Assembly (NCBI GenBank): GCA_964496975.1 | Contig: CAZCBN010000001.1 | Span: 62,001-126,000, forward strand | From: CAZCBN01 sp964496975 | GTDB taxonomy: Bacteria; Planctomycetota; Phycisphaerae; Phycisphaerales; UBA1924 | Length of the DNA stretch: 64,000 nt | Direction: 5' to 3' | Part shown: positions 33,976 through 42,463 of the stretch, one piece after another | Position numbering within the stretch: the first letter of the stretch is position 1 | Layout of the letters: the number at the start of each line of letters is the position of its first letter | Made by a program: the position numbers and the translations under genes | The notes under the pieces: generated by a model | Seen by the model: only the letters and a program-made list of their open reading frames with translations | Told to the model about the DNA's origin: nothing | The model's database searches: none

Positions 33976-34545
33976 ATGCAGGCGCCTGCGGTCGTCAAAC
34001 CCCACACGCTCCGAGACCTCTGCCCGGTTGACGTCAGCCAGCTCACCCGGCAGGTGGCGCAGCTGTCGGATGCCGTCTGGACGGCGCTCGATGCGGCCAA
34101 AGAAAACAAGTTCGCGGTGCTGGGCCACACCCGGCACATCATCTTCCGGTTCTTCCACCCCGCCGAGGATCCCCGGCGCTTTGTGTCCCACTCCATCTGG
34201 CACGCCTGGCGGGAGTCGCTGATGGCCGTGATGGCGCCGGTCGGGGCCACCTACGGTTACGCCCAGCCGGAATTTCCCAAGGTCATGCTCGCCAGCCTGC
34301 CCCCTGGGGGCGTGATTCACCCGCACACCGATGGTGCGGGCGGCAACCTGCTCACGCACAAGATTCACGTGCCACTCACCACCAATCCCGGCGTCACGTT
34401 CACGATTCGTGACGAAGTGTTCCACCTGGACGTCGGTCGGGCGTACGAGGTGAACAACATCGCGAGACATGGCGGCGCCAACCACGGCACCGAGGCGCGG
34501 GTGCACCTGATCTTCGAGGTGTTCGATCGCGCAGGTCTGGACTGA
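33976..34545 (+). CDS. Aspartyl/asparaginyl beta-hydroxylase-like Fe(II)/2-oxoglutarate enzyme
   Basis: 189 residues. The double-stranded beta-helix motif is visible: GGVIHPHTDG with H117 and D119, then HKIHVPLTTNPGVTFTI, YEVNN, H165 and R175 in RVHLIFEVF. This is the Asp_Arg_Hydrox pattern. Such enzymes hydroxylate Asp or Asn side chains in proteins, small peptides or metabolites. The protein has no signal peptide. A TACACT hexamer (33959-33964) lies 11 bases before the start. A similar enzyme occurs at 49577-50260. Confidence 0.85.
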   Translation: MQAPAVVKPHTLRDLCPVDVSQLTRQVAQLSDAVWTALDAAKENKFAVLGHTRHIIFRFFHPAEDPRRFVSHSIWHAWRESLMAVMAPVGATYGYAQPEFPKVMLASLPPGGVIHPHTDGAGGNLLTHKIHVPLTTNPGVTFTIRDEVFHLDVGRAYEVNNIARHGGANHGTEARVHLIFEVFDRAGLD

Positions 34546-34568
34546 CGCGCCTGTTCGTCGTTCACCGA

Positions 34569-36761
34569 TCACCGGCGTCGCTCCATCTCGCGCAGGAGGC
34601 TGTAGTAGATCTGCGCCTCACGCGCCCGGCCAATCGTGGACCAGTCGATCTCCGGCGGCGCCGCCGCTTCGATTCGCCGCAGTCCCTGTTCGAGGGCTGC
34701 GACAGGCTGCCGCGGCTGGCGCGCCACGAAGGCCGCTCCGGGAATCAGGGCGAGTGCGGTGACCACGAGGGCGATCACCCAGGCCCCGCGTGGCCCTCGC
34801 AAGCGTTCCGCTCGGCCGATGGCGGTGATGACGCCGTGCGCGCAGGCCAGCACGAGGGCCGGCCGGAGCATGGCCAGCAGACGGCCGTGGAGCGGACGCC
34901 AGAAATTGAGGCTCTGCACCGGGGACGCGTACGCGTTGAGCGCAGCCGCCGCCACAAACGATCCCGCCCACAACACCCCGAGCACCGTCAGGTCCGCGCC
35001 GACGGGGCCGAGCGAGAGCAGGCTCGAACGCAGGCGCGCGATCCACTCGCGCACCGGCGCCGCGGCGCCAGCCTTGGCCACGATGACAACGACTGCGGCC
35101 GCGCCCGCGGCGACCGCCAGGAGCGGCAGCCCGCCTGTCTCCCCCACGCCGATCAGTCCACCCATCGTCTCGCGGGTGCCCCACAGCAGAACCGCAGCGG
35201 CCCCAATGCCGCCCGCCCATGACCGCAGCGCACGCGGCCGCAGGATCCCATCGGTGGCGAGCAACACGGTCGCCAGCAAGCCGACGTGGCTCTGGTGCAC
35301 CAGCGAGAGGCACAGCAGCCACGCGTACGACGCGCCCAGCCGGCCCCGCCAGCGCAGGACGAACACGCCAAGTGCGAGCAGGTTGAAGTGGTGACGCGGG
35401 GTGTCGCCAAAGATGGTGGATGGGGGTCCGGGATTGAGCAGCATCCCGACGAGGTTGCGCCACGAGACGTCCCACGCGGCCGCGCCCGACGACACGTCCG
35501 GCAGCAGCAACAAGCCGCCGCCGACGGCCATCCCGAAGAGCGACAACACATGAAACAGACTGTGCAGCCCGGCGATGCCCCCCACCGCCGCCGCCAGTGA
35601 CACCAGCCACCCGGTGTCGCGCAGGGACCAGGCCAGCAGCACCAGGCTGGCGGCCATCAACACCCACGTCGCGGAATACCCCCAGAACATGGCGCGGGCC
35701 AGATACGCCGGATAGTCGTGCAGGGGATCCCGGCCCAGCGCCGCCCGGGTGGCGTCGCCCGCCGCCCGGTAGATGAGCGTCGGGACCAGATAGTTGCCGG
35801 CATAGTCCTGTCGCGTGTGGAACCGCCACTGCGTGTTCTCCGAGGCCCCGGCCGCCCGCAACGCGTCGGCCACGCGCGCATGCGCATCGGCGCTTTCGGC
35901 CGCGCGGCCCATCTGAGCGCCGAGGTAATGCAGATACAGCCGGTCATCGTCGGGCCGCAGGCCCGACTCATGCGCGTACCCAAGGGCGAGGTGCGCGACC
36001 AGCACCACCAGCGCGGCAGTCACGAAGCGACGGTCCGCCGGCGCCGCGGCGACGGCGGGGCGAAGGCGTTCGCTCACCAGCACCTGCAGCGCCTGTACAC
36101 CGTCGCGCCAGCCAATCTTCTTTCCGGCGACACGCGACCGCGGCGCATACGACACCGGCCGTTCGACGATGTGGTGGCCCGCCCGGAGCAGCCGGGCCGC
36201 GATTTGGGGCTCAATGTCGAACCGGTTGGCGGTCAGCGACAGGCCCCGCGCGACCTCGATGCGCATCACCTTGTAACACGTCTCCTGATCAGTCAACGAC
36301 GCCCCGAACAACACGTTCGTCACCATCGTCAGCACGCGGTTCGCCCAGGCGGTCATCCGCGGCACGCCCGCCGGTGGCTGGAGGAACCGGGACCCGAACA
36401 CGACGGCGGACTCTCCGCGCAGAATGGGTTCGACGAGACGGCTGAGGTCCTGGGGGTCCAGTTCGAGGTCGGCGTCCTGAATGGCGACGACCGATCCGGT
36501 CGCCCGTGCCAGTCCCAGGCGAACGGCGGCGCCCTTGCCGCGGTTGCGCGGGGACCTGATGACGATGACTCCCGGCACCTCGGCTTCCATCTGGTCCAGA
36601 ATGTGGCGGGTCTCGTCGGTCGAGCCATCGTCGACGATCAGCACCTCCCGGGGAATCGGGAGGTCGATGGTGAGGACCCGATCGATCACGCGCCGGACCG
36701 TCCGCGCTTCGTTGTAGACGGGGACGATGATCGACAGGCACTCGTGGCCGGGAGACCGCAC
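34569..36761 (-). CDS. DPM1-like family 2 glycosyltransferase fused to a polytopic membrane domain
   Basis: 730 residues from a GTG at 36761. Residues 8-235 are a GT2 domain with VPVYNEA, VDDGSTD (43-49) and DADLE (96-100), like dolichol- or polyprenyl-phosphate sugar transferases. From about 245 the protein becomes strongly hydrophobic, with about ten to eleven helices up to 700 and no clear match to a family. Such enzymes place sugars on a lipid carrier, and the membrane part may transfer or receive it. No catalytic motif is evident in the C-terminal half. Confidence 0.8.
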   Translation of the reverse strand: MRSPGHECLSIIVPVYNEARTVRRVIDRVLTIDLPIPREVLIVDDGSTDETRHILDQMEAEVPGVIVIRSPRNRGKGAAVRLGLARATGSVVAIQDADLELDPQDLSRLVEPILRGESAVVFGSRFLQPPAGVPRMTAWANRVLTMVTNVLFGASLTDQETCYKVMRIEVARGLSLTANRFDIEPQIAARLLRAGHHIVERPVSYAPRSRVAGKKIGWRDGVQALQVLVSERLRPAVAAAPADRRFVTAALVVLVAHLALGYAHESGLRPDDDRLYLHYLGAQMGRAAESADAHARVADALRAAGASENTQWRFHTRQDYAGNYLVPTLIYRAAGDATRAALGRDPLHDYPAYLARAMFWGYSATWVLMAASLVLLAWSLRDTGWLVSLAAAVGGIAGLHSLFHVLSLFGMAVGGGLLLLPDVSSGAAAWDVSWRNLVGMLLNPGPPSTIFGDTPRHHFNLLALGVFVLRWRGRLGASYAWLLCLSLVHQSHVGLLATVLLATDGILRPRALRSWAGGIGAAAVLLWGTRETMGGLIGVGETGGLPLLAVAAGAAAVVVIVAKAGAAAPVREWIARLRSSLLSLGPVGADLTVLGVLWAGSFVAAAALNAYASPVQSLNFWRPLHGRLLAMLRPALVLACAHGVITAIGRAERLRGPRGAWVIALVVTALALIPGAAFVARQPRQPVAALEQGLRRIEAAAPPEIDWSTIGRAREAQIYYSLLREMERRR

Positions 36762-36838
36762 GCCGGAGAGCCTATCGCAAAGTCCTGGACCACAGGCGGC
36801 GCGACGCCCGATGGCGTGACATGATGCGAGGTGACGCC

Positions 36839-37654
36839 ATGAGCGGATTTAATCGCTGCACCTGGGCTCGCGCCGGGTACGTCGTCTACAACGCCCACGA
36901 CGTGTACATCGGACAGGCGTTCGAGCGGTACGGCGAGTACTCCGAGATCGAGGCGAGATTGTTGCGGCGGCTTTGCCCTGCTGGGGGCATCGCCGTGGAC
37001 CTGGGCGCCAACATCGGCGCACACACGCTGGCGCTCTCGAGCGCCGTCGGGCCGGACGGATTCGTCTATGCGTACGAACCGCAGCGCGTGGTGTTCCAGA
37101 CCCTGTGCGCCAATCTCGCGCTCAACAACATCACGAATGTCGACGCGCGCCAGGCCGCCGCGGGCGCGTCCAGCGGCACGGTCCTGATTCCCGATCTGGA
37201 CTACCGCCGACGTGGCAACTTTGGCGGCGTGGACGTGAGCCGGTTCACGAGCGGCCGGCCGGTCCGGCGGGTGGCGCTCGACGACGACCTCGATGTGCCG
37301 GGCCTGAACCTGCTGAAGGTTGACGTGGAAGGCATGGAGCGGGAAGCGCTGCAGGGCGCCCGGCGGCTGATCGCGCGGTGCCGGCCCTACCTCTACGTCG
37401 AAAACGATCGCCTCGACCGTTCAGAGGCGTTGCTGCGCTGTCTGCTCGAGTGGGACTACCGGCTCTACTGGCACCAGCCGCCGCTGTTTAATCCCGGCAA
37501 CTTCCTCGGCGCCACTGAGAACGTCTACCCGGGGATTGTCTCGGTGAACGTCCTGGCCGTGCCCCGCGAGTCGCCGCAGCCGCTGCTGGGGCTTCCCGAG
37601 GTGCGCGATCCTGCCGAACATCCCCTTCGCGCCCGGCCCGAGGCCCCTCGCTGA
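36839..37654 (+). CDS. FkbM-family SAM methyltransferase
   Basis: 271 residues from the ATG at 36839, preceded by GAGGTG; other in-frame ATG codons lie at 36821 and 36824. Motif I is VDLGANIGAHT (53-63), with E80 as the ribose-binding acid, and LLKVDVEGMEREAL follows. FkbM proteins O-methylate sugars or polyketides. The family core ends near VNVLAVP, but the frame runs on for about 27 residues through the 3' end of the convergent acyltransferase gene. Confidence 0.88.
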   Translation: MSGFNRCTWARAGYVVYNAHDVYIGQAFERYGEYSEIEARLLRRLCPAGGIAVDLGANIGAHTLALSSAVGPDGFVYAYEPQRVVFQTLCANLALNNITNVDARQAAAGASSGTVLIPDLDYRRRGNFGGVDVSRFTSGRPVRRVALDDDLDVPGLNLLKVDVEGMEREALQGARRLIARCRPYLYVENDRLDRSEALLRCLLEWDYRLYWHQPPLFNPGNFLGATENVYPGIVSVNVLAVPRESPQPLLGLPEVRDPAEHPLRARPEAPR

Positions 37655-39608
37655 ACCACGCGTCAAACAGCGGCCGCAGTTGCTCGGCGCCGTGGACCGA
37701 CAGGTGGTCCTGATCCCGGTACAACATGCGCCAGCCATCCCGGTGCCGGCACTCCGATTCGTCGCACAGGTACGGCGCCGGGTCGAACAGACGCGCGCCG
37801 GGCAGGCCGCTGAATGCTTCTGCCAGCGCCGCTCGCGTGGAGGCGGCCCGGACCTCGTGCGCCTCCGTCGCGTACATCGGACGCGGCCGCAGGCGCAGGC
37901 CGTAGTAGTCAACGATCGCCGCCTTGGCGGGGACAAACGGCATCATCGGCACCTGCAGGAGCACCCCGATGGGCGCCTGTGTCGCGCGCAGCCCGCCGAC
38001 CGCACGCGCCAGTGACGACGTGAACGCCGACAATGCCGCAGCGTCCCGTGCTTCGTCCGGCGCGACTTCGTCCACCAGACGCTGTCGGCGCGCGCCCGAA
38101 CCGGACGACGGGGCGCCCGACGCGTGGAGGATCCAACGCATCGCGAACATCGTCCCGCGGTAACCGTCGGATTGGCTGACGGACTGCAAAAACCGGGCGA
38201 TTGAGTCCGGATCGCCGCCCACGCCGGTCCAGGTACGCGACAGGCACAGCACCTGGAGCCCGCGGTCCCGCGCGGCGCGTCCGAACGTTTCCCGCAGGCT
38301 CTGCGCGTGACTGTCACCGAACAACACCACGAACGGGCCAGAGATGGCCTCCAGCCGGCGCTCGCATGGCCGTGGCAGCTGCGTCGCCGACGTCATGATC
38401 GTCTGGACGTCGGCCGGCAGGGTGGACCCGTCGCGTACGAGTCTCGTGATCGCCAACGACCCGGCGACAAACGCCGCCAGGACCACCAGACTCATGGCCG
38501 GTGAAATGGCGAACCGCCGCCGTTCCACCAGATGATGCGTCGGCATCACGAAGACCGCGAGGACCGCCCCATACCGCAGGTAGTCGCCGGGCGCCGCGCC
38601 AAAATCGGGGTTGGCGTACGTGAACACGCCCAGCACCGGCCAATGCCAGAGGTACGCGGCATAACTGACTCCGCCCAGGTATTCACCGGTGCGGGGCACC
38701 ACGCCGTCGCCGCGCCGCCGGGCGGGGTCGGCCGCCAGCAGGCAGACCGCCGTCAGGAGACACACCATCACCGTCTGCGCATTGGGCCATGTCGTGGCGT
38801 CCAGCGTCGCGGTGGCGATCACCGCGAGCCCCAGCGCGCCCGCCGTGAACCACACGTGCCGCGAGCGCTGCAGCCACCCGACTCGGGCCCACAGCGGCGC
38901 GGCCTGGGCCGCGAGCATGAAGCTGCTGGCGCCCACGAGCAGCTCCCACGCCCGAAACGGTCCGAGATAAAACCGCAGGGCCTCGTCGGGTGCGTTCAGA
39001 CCACCCCACGCGGCCACCTGACGCGCGAGCGGCACCAGCGGGCTGGCGTTCGACAGGGCCGGCAGGGTCGCGGCGCCGGTCACCACCAGGAACAGCCAGA
39101 CTCCGGACGCTCCGCGCAGAGCCCGCCCCTTCCACAGTCCCGCGAGCAGAAGCGGATAGATCAGATAGAACTGTTCTTCGACTGCCAGCGACCAGGTGTG
39201 CAGCAGCACCTGTGCCGACGGCAGCCCCTGAAAATAGTCAGGATTCCCCTCGGCGAAGAGCAGATTCTGCTGGAGGCCCCCCTGCCACGCGACGGCGCGC
39301 TGCAGCCGGCGCAGATCGGCATCGAGATACAGCCACCAGCCCACCAGCAGGGTGCCCGCCGTCACCACCGCCAGCGGCGGAACGAGGCGGATGATCCGCC
39401 GGTAATAGAACTGCCTGAGGAATCCGGTGACCGACGCCGCGTCGGACTCGAGCAGCGCCTTCGTGATGACGAAGCCTGAGATGACGAAGAAGATGTCGAC
39501 GCCGACGAACCCGCCCGCGATGAGGTCGAGGTGTCCGGCGATCACCAGGAGCACCGCCGTCGCGCGGAGGTATTCGACCTGATGCATCCGGGGCGAAGCG
39601 GCGTTCAT
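37488..39608 (-). CDS. OafA/YrhL-type acyltransferase with C-terminal SGNH domain
   Basis: About 706 residues from the ATG at 39608. The membrane acyltransferase-3 domain (about 10-345) begins HQVEYLRATAVLLVIAGHLD with the conserved His26 and GGFVGVDIFFVISGF. The C-terminal SGNH domain has FGDSHAQS with the catalytic Ser near 433, and the Asp-x-x-His pair in DQDHLSVHG near 635. These enzymes acetylate surface polysaccharides or peptidoglycan. The domain ends near LFDAWF; the remaining 50-60 residues are rich in Arg, Ala and Pro and overlap the FkbM gene by 167 bases. Confidence 0.87.
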   Translation of the reverse strand: MNAASPRMHQVEYLRATAVLLVIAGHLDLIAGGFVGVDIFFVISGFVITKALLESDAASVTGFLRQFYYRRIIRLVPPLAVVTAGTLLVGWWLYLDADLRRLQRAVAWQGGLQQNLLFAEGNPDYFQGLPSAQVLLHTWSLAVEEQFYLIYPLLLAGLWKGRALRGASGVWLFLVVTGAATLPALSNASPLVPLARQVAAWGGLNAPDEALRFYLGPFRAWELLVGASSFMLAAQAAPLWARVGWLQRSRHVWFTAGALGLAVIATATLDATTWPNAQTVMVCLLTAVCLLAADPARRRGDGVVPRTGEYLGGVSYAAYLWHWPVLGVFTYANPDFGAAPGDYLRYGAVLAVFVMPTHHLVERRRFAISPAMSLVVLAAFVAGSLAITRLVRDGSTLPADVQTIMTSATQLPRPCERRLEAISGPFVVLFGDSHAQSLRETFGRAARDRGLQVLCLSRTWTGVGGDPDSIARFLQSVSQSDGYRGTMFAMRWILHASGAPSSGSGARRQRLVDEVAPDEARDAAALSAFTSSLARAVGGLRATQAPIGVLLQVPMMPFVPAKAAIVDYYGLRLRPRPMYATEAHEVRAASTRAALAEAFSGLPGARLFDPAPYLCDESECRHRDGWRMLYRDQDHLSVHGAEQLRPLFDAWFSEGPRAGREGDVRQDRAPREAPAAAAATRGARPGRSPRQSPGRRSQWRRGSCRD

Positions 39609-39654
39609 CGCAGACGCGCATTCTACCCGCCGCCGGGGGCGTGAGGCCCTGTGA

Positions 39655-39660
39655 TATGGT
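39655..39660 (+). promoter_or_regulatory. Candidate -10 hexamer near a GTG start
   Basis: TATGGT lies 6 bases before the GTG at 39667, and a divergent TAGAAT on the minus strand (39625-39620) lies 11 bases before the acyltransferase ATG at 39608. Both would yield transcripts with hardly any leader. Confidence 0.3.
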
Positions 39661-39666
39661 CCGGCC

Positions 39667-40473
39667 GTGTCGTCGACGCCGACCGATCCGCCCGATCTCT
39701 CCGGCAGCATCGTCGTCCTGGCTCACGCGCGAACCGGATCGTCACTGGTGATGCAGACGCTGCGCCTGCTCGGGGCGCAGGTGCTGGGCGACTTCGCGCG
39801 GCCCGACCTGCCGCAGTCGGCGAATCCGAAGGGCTACTTCGAGGATTTGGATCTGCTGCGCGACGGCCTGTCGGCGCGGGCCCTGGCCGACGCCCCGCGC
39901 CTGCTGCGCGGGCGCGCCGTGAAACTGGCGCTGCACCCGCTGGTCCACCGTCGATCGCGCGGCGAGTGGACGGCGTTGGCGCAGCCCGAGGTCCGGCTCC
40001 TGCTGCCGATCCGGACGCCGGCCGAATCGCTGACCTCGCGCCAGGTCTTCCTGCGATCGGATGACCCGCGCGCGCGGCACGACCTGTTCCACATGTCCGC
40101 GCGCAACCGGCTGCTGGATTTCGGGTTTCTCGCCGAGTGGGTTGGCGCGGCGGGGCGCCATCGCCCGGCCCCGGCCGTCATCGACTACGAACTCGCCATC
40201 GCCGATCCCGCGCGGTATGTGGCGCAGGTGGCGGACGCCGCGGCCCTGCAGCCGACCGGCGCGCAGCGGTCCGCGGCGCTCGACAACATCGATCGGGATC
40301 TCTACCGGTTCCGCCTGGCCGGCGACACCGCCACTCGCGCGGCGGCCGGCGTTCGGCCCCTCGAGCGCGTGTATGACCTGCTGCGCGCCAATGATCCCGA
40401 CCGGTGGGCGCGGCTTCGTGACTCGTTGCCGCCCTGGGTGTCCGAGGCGGCACGCGCGCCGCTGACCGACTGA
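39667..40473 (+). CDS. Sulfotransferase-fold protein (1)
   Basis: 268 residues from a GTG. The nucleotide-binding loop is visible as LAHARTGSSLVMQTLRLLGA (ARTGSS at 21-26), followed by NPKGYFED. A second conserved element, LLLPIRTPAESLTSRQVFLR, stands where the 3'-phosphate-binding Arg/Ser are expected. The fold points to transfer of sulfate from PAPS, but the acceptor is unknown. The stop abuts the stop of the convergent GT8 gene with no spacing. Confidence 0.7.
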   Translation: MSSTPTDPPDLSGSIVVLAHARTGSSLVMQTLRLLGAQVLGDFARPDLPQSANPKGYFEDLDLLRDGLSARALADAPRLLRGRAVKLALHPLVHRRSRGEWTALAQPEVRLLLPIRTPAESLTSRQVFLRSDDPRARHDLFHMSARNRLLDFGFLAEWVGAAGRHRPAPAVIDYELAIADPARYVAQVADAAALQPTGAQRSAALDNIDRDLYRFRLAGDTATRAAAGVRPLERVYDLLRANDPDRWARLRDSLPPWVSEAARAPLTD

Positions 40474-41340
40474 CTACGGCGCCGACGCCCAGTCCGCCCG
40501 CGCGGCCTGCCACTGCAGGAACGGCCCGCGGCGGTCTTCCTCCATGGCGTGCAGCGCGGCGGCCGTCACGTTCCACGGCTTGGGTGGCCCGAGAAAGTGC
40601 ACGAGTGCGGCGTCGGCCACCGGGACCCGCGGCCGGGTATACCGCGCCATGTGGCCCGCGATGAAATAGTTGTAGTGTTCGCGAGCCCTCGTCCAGCGCC
40701 CCCGGAAGTACCGGTTGAGGATCACGCTGTCGGTGTGCCCTGTCCGCACCCCGGCCCAGGTCTCCGGACGCACCAGGTCCACCAGATCGCGGAAGGTCGA
40801 TTCCCCGAGCCGGCCCGGCGCGATCGAGAGCACCCCCGCGTTGAACATCAGGTCGCCGGCACGCGCCTCGAGCGCCTCCGGTCCGACCTCGGCCGCGACG
40901 TACGTCACCGGGTCGCGAATCTGTCCGCGGTAATAACTCTGATCGGGACACGCGAGCAGCGGGGCGTCGGTGGCCGCCAGCGCGGCGACGGTGCCGGTAC
41001 AGAGCACGTCGCTGTCGATTTTCAGCACCCGCGCGTACTCGGTAAGGCTGAAGGCGTCGAGCGCAAACAGGATGCGGGCTTTACGCGCGACCGCGGGCAC
41101 CTGGTCGGCCGTGGCCGTCACGCGCGCCTTCAGCCGCGCGTCCACCGCGCGGAAGGTCACGTTCGGAAACCGGCGGAGCGCCTCCACCGCCGCAGGCGGC
41201 AGCCCATCGTGGATGATGACAATGCGGCCGGTGAACCACGGGTTGTGGCGCAGGAACGACCACAGCAGCACCAGCGTCCCCGGCAGGTACGCCTCATCGG
41301 TCACCGTGGCCAGGCAGGTTGAATCGGGCGCGGTAATCAA
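40474..41340 (-). CDS. Glycosyltransferase family 8-like protein
   Basis: About 288 residues from a TTG at 41340; the track-like frame upstream overlaps other genes and has no homology. The GT8-type core starts CLATVTDEAYLPGTLVLLWS, and the metal-binding DSD is at 109-111 in ARVLKIDSDVLC. Then come FNAGVLSI and VHFLGPPKPW, characteristic of glycogenin-like enzymes. It probably transfers a hexose or galactose to a surface sugar or peptide. The start codon abuts the start region of the divergent sulfotransferase, with CAATTG as its centre. Confidence 0.75.
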   Translation of the reverse strand: MITAPDSTCLATVTDEAYLPGTLVLLWSFLRHNPWFTGRIVIIHDGLPPAAVEALRRFPNVTFRAVDARLKARVTATADQVPAVARKARILFALDAFSLTEYARVLKIDSDVLCTGTVAALAATDAPLLACPDQSYYRGQIRDPVTYVAAEVGPEALEARAGDLMFNAGVLSIAPGRLGESTFRDLVDLVRPETWAGVRTGHTDSVILNRYFRGRWTRAREHYNYFIAGHMARYTRPRVPVADAALVHFLGPPKPWNVTAAALHAMEEDRRGPFLQWQAARADWASAP

Positions 41341-41358
41341 TTGAAATTCCCAGTGGGC

Positions 41359-41928
41359 ATGCGCAGAGTCTTCGGCATCGGATTCCACAAGACGGGGACG
41401 TCGAGCCTCGCGGCCGCGCTGGCGCTGCTCGGCTACCGGGTGTGCCAGGGCGCACGGCCGATTCGCCAGGCGCTCGGCGTCACCGAAGCCCTCGACCTGC
41501 TGCGCCGCCACGAGCTGGACCCGATCCTGCGGGTGGCCGAGCGCTTCGACGCCTGCACCGACAATCCCTGGTTTCTCCTGTACCGCGAGCTCGACGAGCG
41601 CTTTCCGGGGAGCCAGTTTATCCTGACTCATCGGCCGCCGGCCGCGTGGCTCGCGAGCGCGCTGCGGTACTACGGCCGCAGTGAGACCCCGATGCGGCAC
41701 TGGATCTACGGGGTCGGCACGCCCACCGGTCACGAGGCCGTTTGGCTTGCGCGGTACGAGCGGCACCTGGCCGACGTGCGCCGGCACTTCGCCGGCCGGC
41801 CGGATGACCTGCTCGAGGCGGACTGGACGCAGGGCGACGGCTGGTCCACGTTGGGCCGCTTTCTCGGGCGGAAGACACCATCCCAGCCGTTTCCCCACGT
41901 CCGACCGGTTCGCTCCCCGCGCCCCTAG
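41359..41928 (+). CDS. Sulfotransferase family 4-like protein (2)
   Basis: 189 residues from the ATG at 41359; a TTG at 41341 is an in-frame alternative lying directly beside the GT8 start. The N-terminus RRVFGIGFHKTGTSSLAAAL has the PAPS-binding loop HKTGTSS (10-16). The C-terminus has the typical ending LGRKTPSQPFPHV. The central part (CTDNPWFLLYRELDERFPGS, FILTHRP) fits the family. The acceptor is unknown; the neighbouring RiPP-like genes make a peptide one possibility. Confidence 0.8.
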   Translation: MRRVFGIGFHKTGTSSLAAALALLGYRVCQGARPIRQALGVTEALDLLRRHELDPILRVAERFDACTDNPWFLLYRELDERFPGSQFILTHRPPAAWLASALRYYGRSETPMRHWIYGVGTPTGHEAVWLARYERHLADVRRHFAGRPDDLLEADWTQGDGWSTLGRFLGRKTPSQPFPHVRPVRSPRP

Positions 41929-41948
41929 CACCCCGCGCGGCGGTATGG

Positions 41949-41954
41949 GATACT
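41949..41954 (+). promoter_or_regulatory. Candidate -10 for the PqqD-like gene
   Basis: GATACT lies 20 bases upstream of the ATG at 41975, and a GAGAGG site follows at 41968-41973. No clear -35 is visible in the preceding coding end. Confidence 0.3.
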
Positions 41955-41974
41955 TCTGCCCGGGAGCGAGAGGC

Positions 41975-42265
41975 ATGTCACGCGAACACACCGTGCATCT
42001 GGAGTCCGTCATTTCGCGGTCGGAGGAGATCATCTTCACCGACCTGAACGATGACGTGACGATGATGGACGCCAGAACGGGCAAGTACTATGCCCTGCCG
42101 AAAGTCGGCGGGCGGATCTGGACGCTCCTCGCCCAGCCCATGTCGGTCGCCGCCCTCTGCGATCGTCTCCTCTCCGAATACCGCGTCGACCGCAAGCGGT
42201 GCGAGGAGGAAGTCTGCGCCCTGTTGGCAGACATGCACACTGCGGGCATCGTCAATCGATCCTGA
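41975..42265 (+). CDS. PqqD-like RiPP recognition protein
   Basis: 96 residues from an ATG with a GAGAGG site. It has the PqqD/RRE plan: an N-terminal beta hairpin (EEIIFTDLNDDVTMMDARTG), then KYYALPKVGGRIWTLLAQP and three helices (VAALCDRLLSEYRVDRKRC, EEVCALLADMHTAGIV). Such proteins bind the leader of a ribosomally made peptide. The neighbouring 52-residue peptide has a leader motif of the lasso type, which is what PqqD-like lasso B1 proteins recognise. No PQQ biosynthesis genes are present. Confidence 0.88.
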   Translation: MSREHTVHLESVISRSEEIIFTDLNDDVTMMDARTGKYYALPKVGGRIWTLLAQPMSVAALCDRLLSEYRVDRKRCEEEVCALLADMHTAGIVNRS

Positions 42266-42289
42266 ACCGAGTCAGAAAGGACACCACAC

Positions 42290-42448
42290 GTGGACACCAA
42301 CGAGCCCCCCGAACGTTTCGCCGAGCCGACGCCTGCGTTGAAGGAGTGGGAAACGCCGACGCTGATCACGGAAGACATCGTCGAAGTGACCAAGGGAGGT
42401 TCGTTGACCCTGGCCAGCCCGGGGGATGACACCTGGTATCGGTCCTAG
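42290..42448 (+). CDS. Candidate RiPP precursor peptide with lasso-type leader motif
   Basis: A 52-residue frame from a GTG, 8 bases after AAAGGA (42276-42281). The region from residue 20 is WETPTLITEDIVEVTKGG, which fits the lasso leader pattern (aromatic-x-x-P-x-L, then a Thr near the end; W20, P23, L25, T34). The remainder is GSLTLASPGDDTWYRS from about residue 37. The Asp residues sit at position 9 or 10 from Ser38, so a macrolactam from Ser38 to D46 is possible, while one from G36 or G37 does not fit the usual 7-9 ring. The C-terminus ends in Ser52. It lies between the PqqD-like gene and an HPr-kinase-like gene. Confidence 0.7.
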   Translation: MDTNEPPERFAEPTPALKEWETPTLITEDIVEVTKGGSLTLASPGDDTWYRS

Positions 42449-42463
42449 TCGGCGGCCGCGCCC

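Noticed and set aside
42290..42448. Classical lasso peptide with Gly1 core
   Set aside because: From G36 or G37 the first acidic residue is at position 10 or 11, outside the usual 7-9 ring, and the B2 and C genes are absent; only a Ser1 core would fit.
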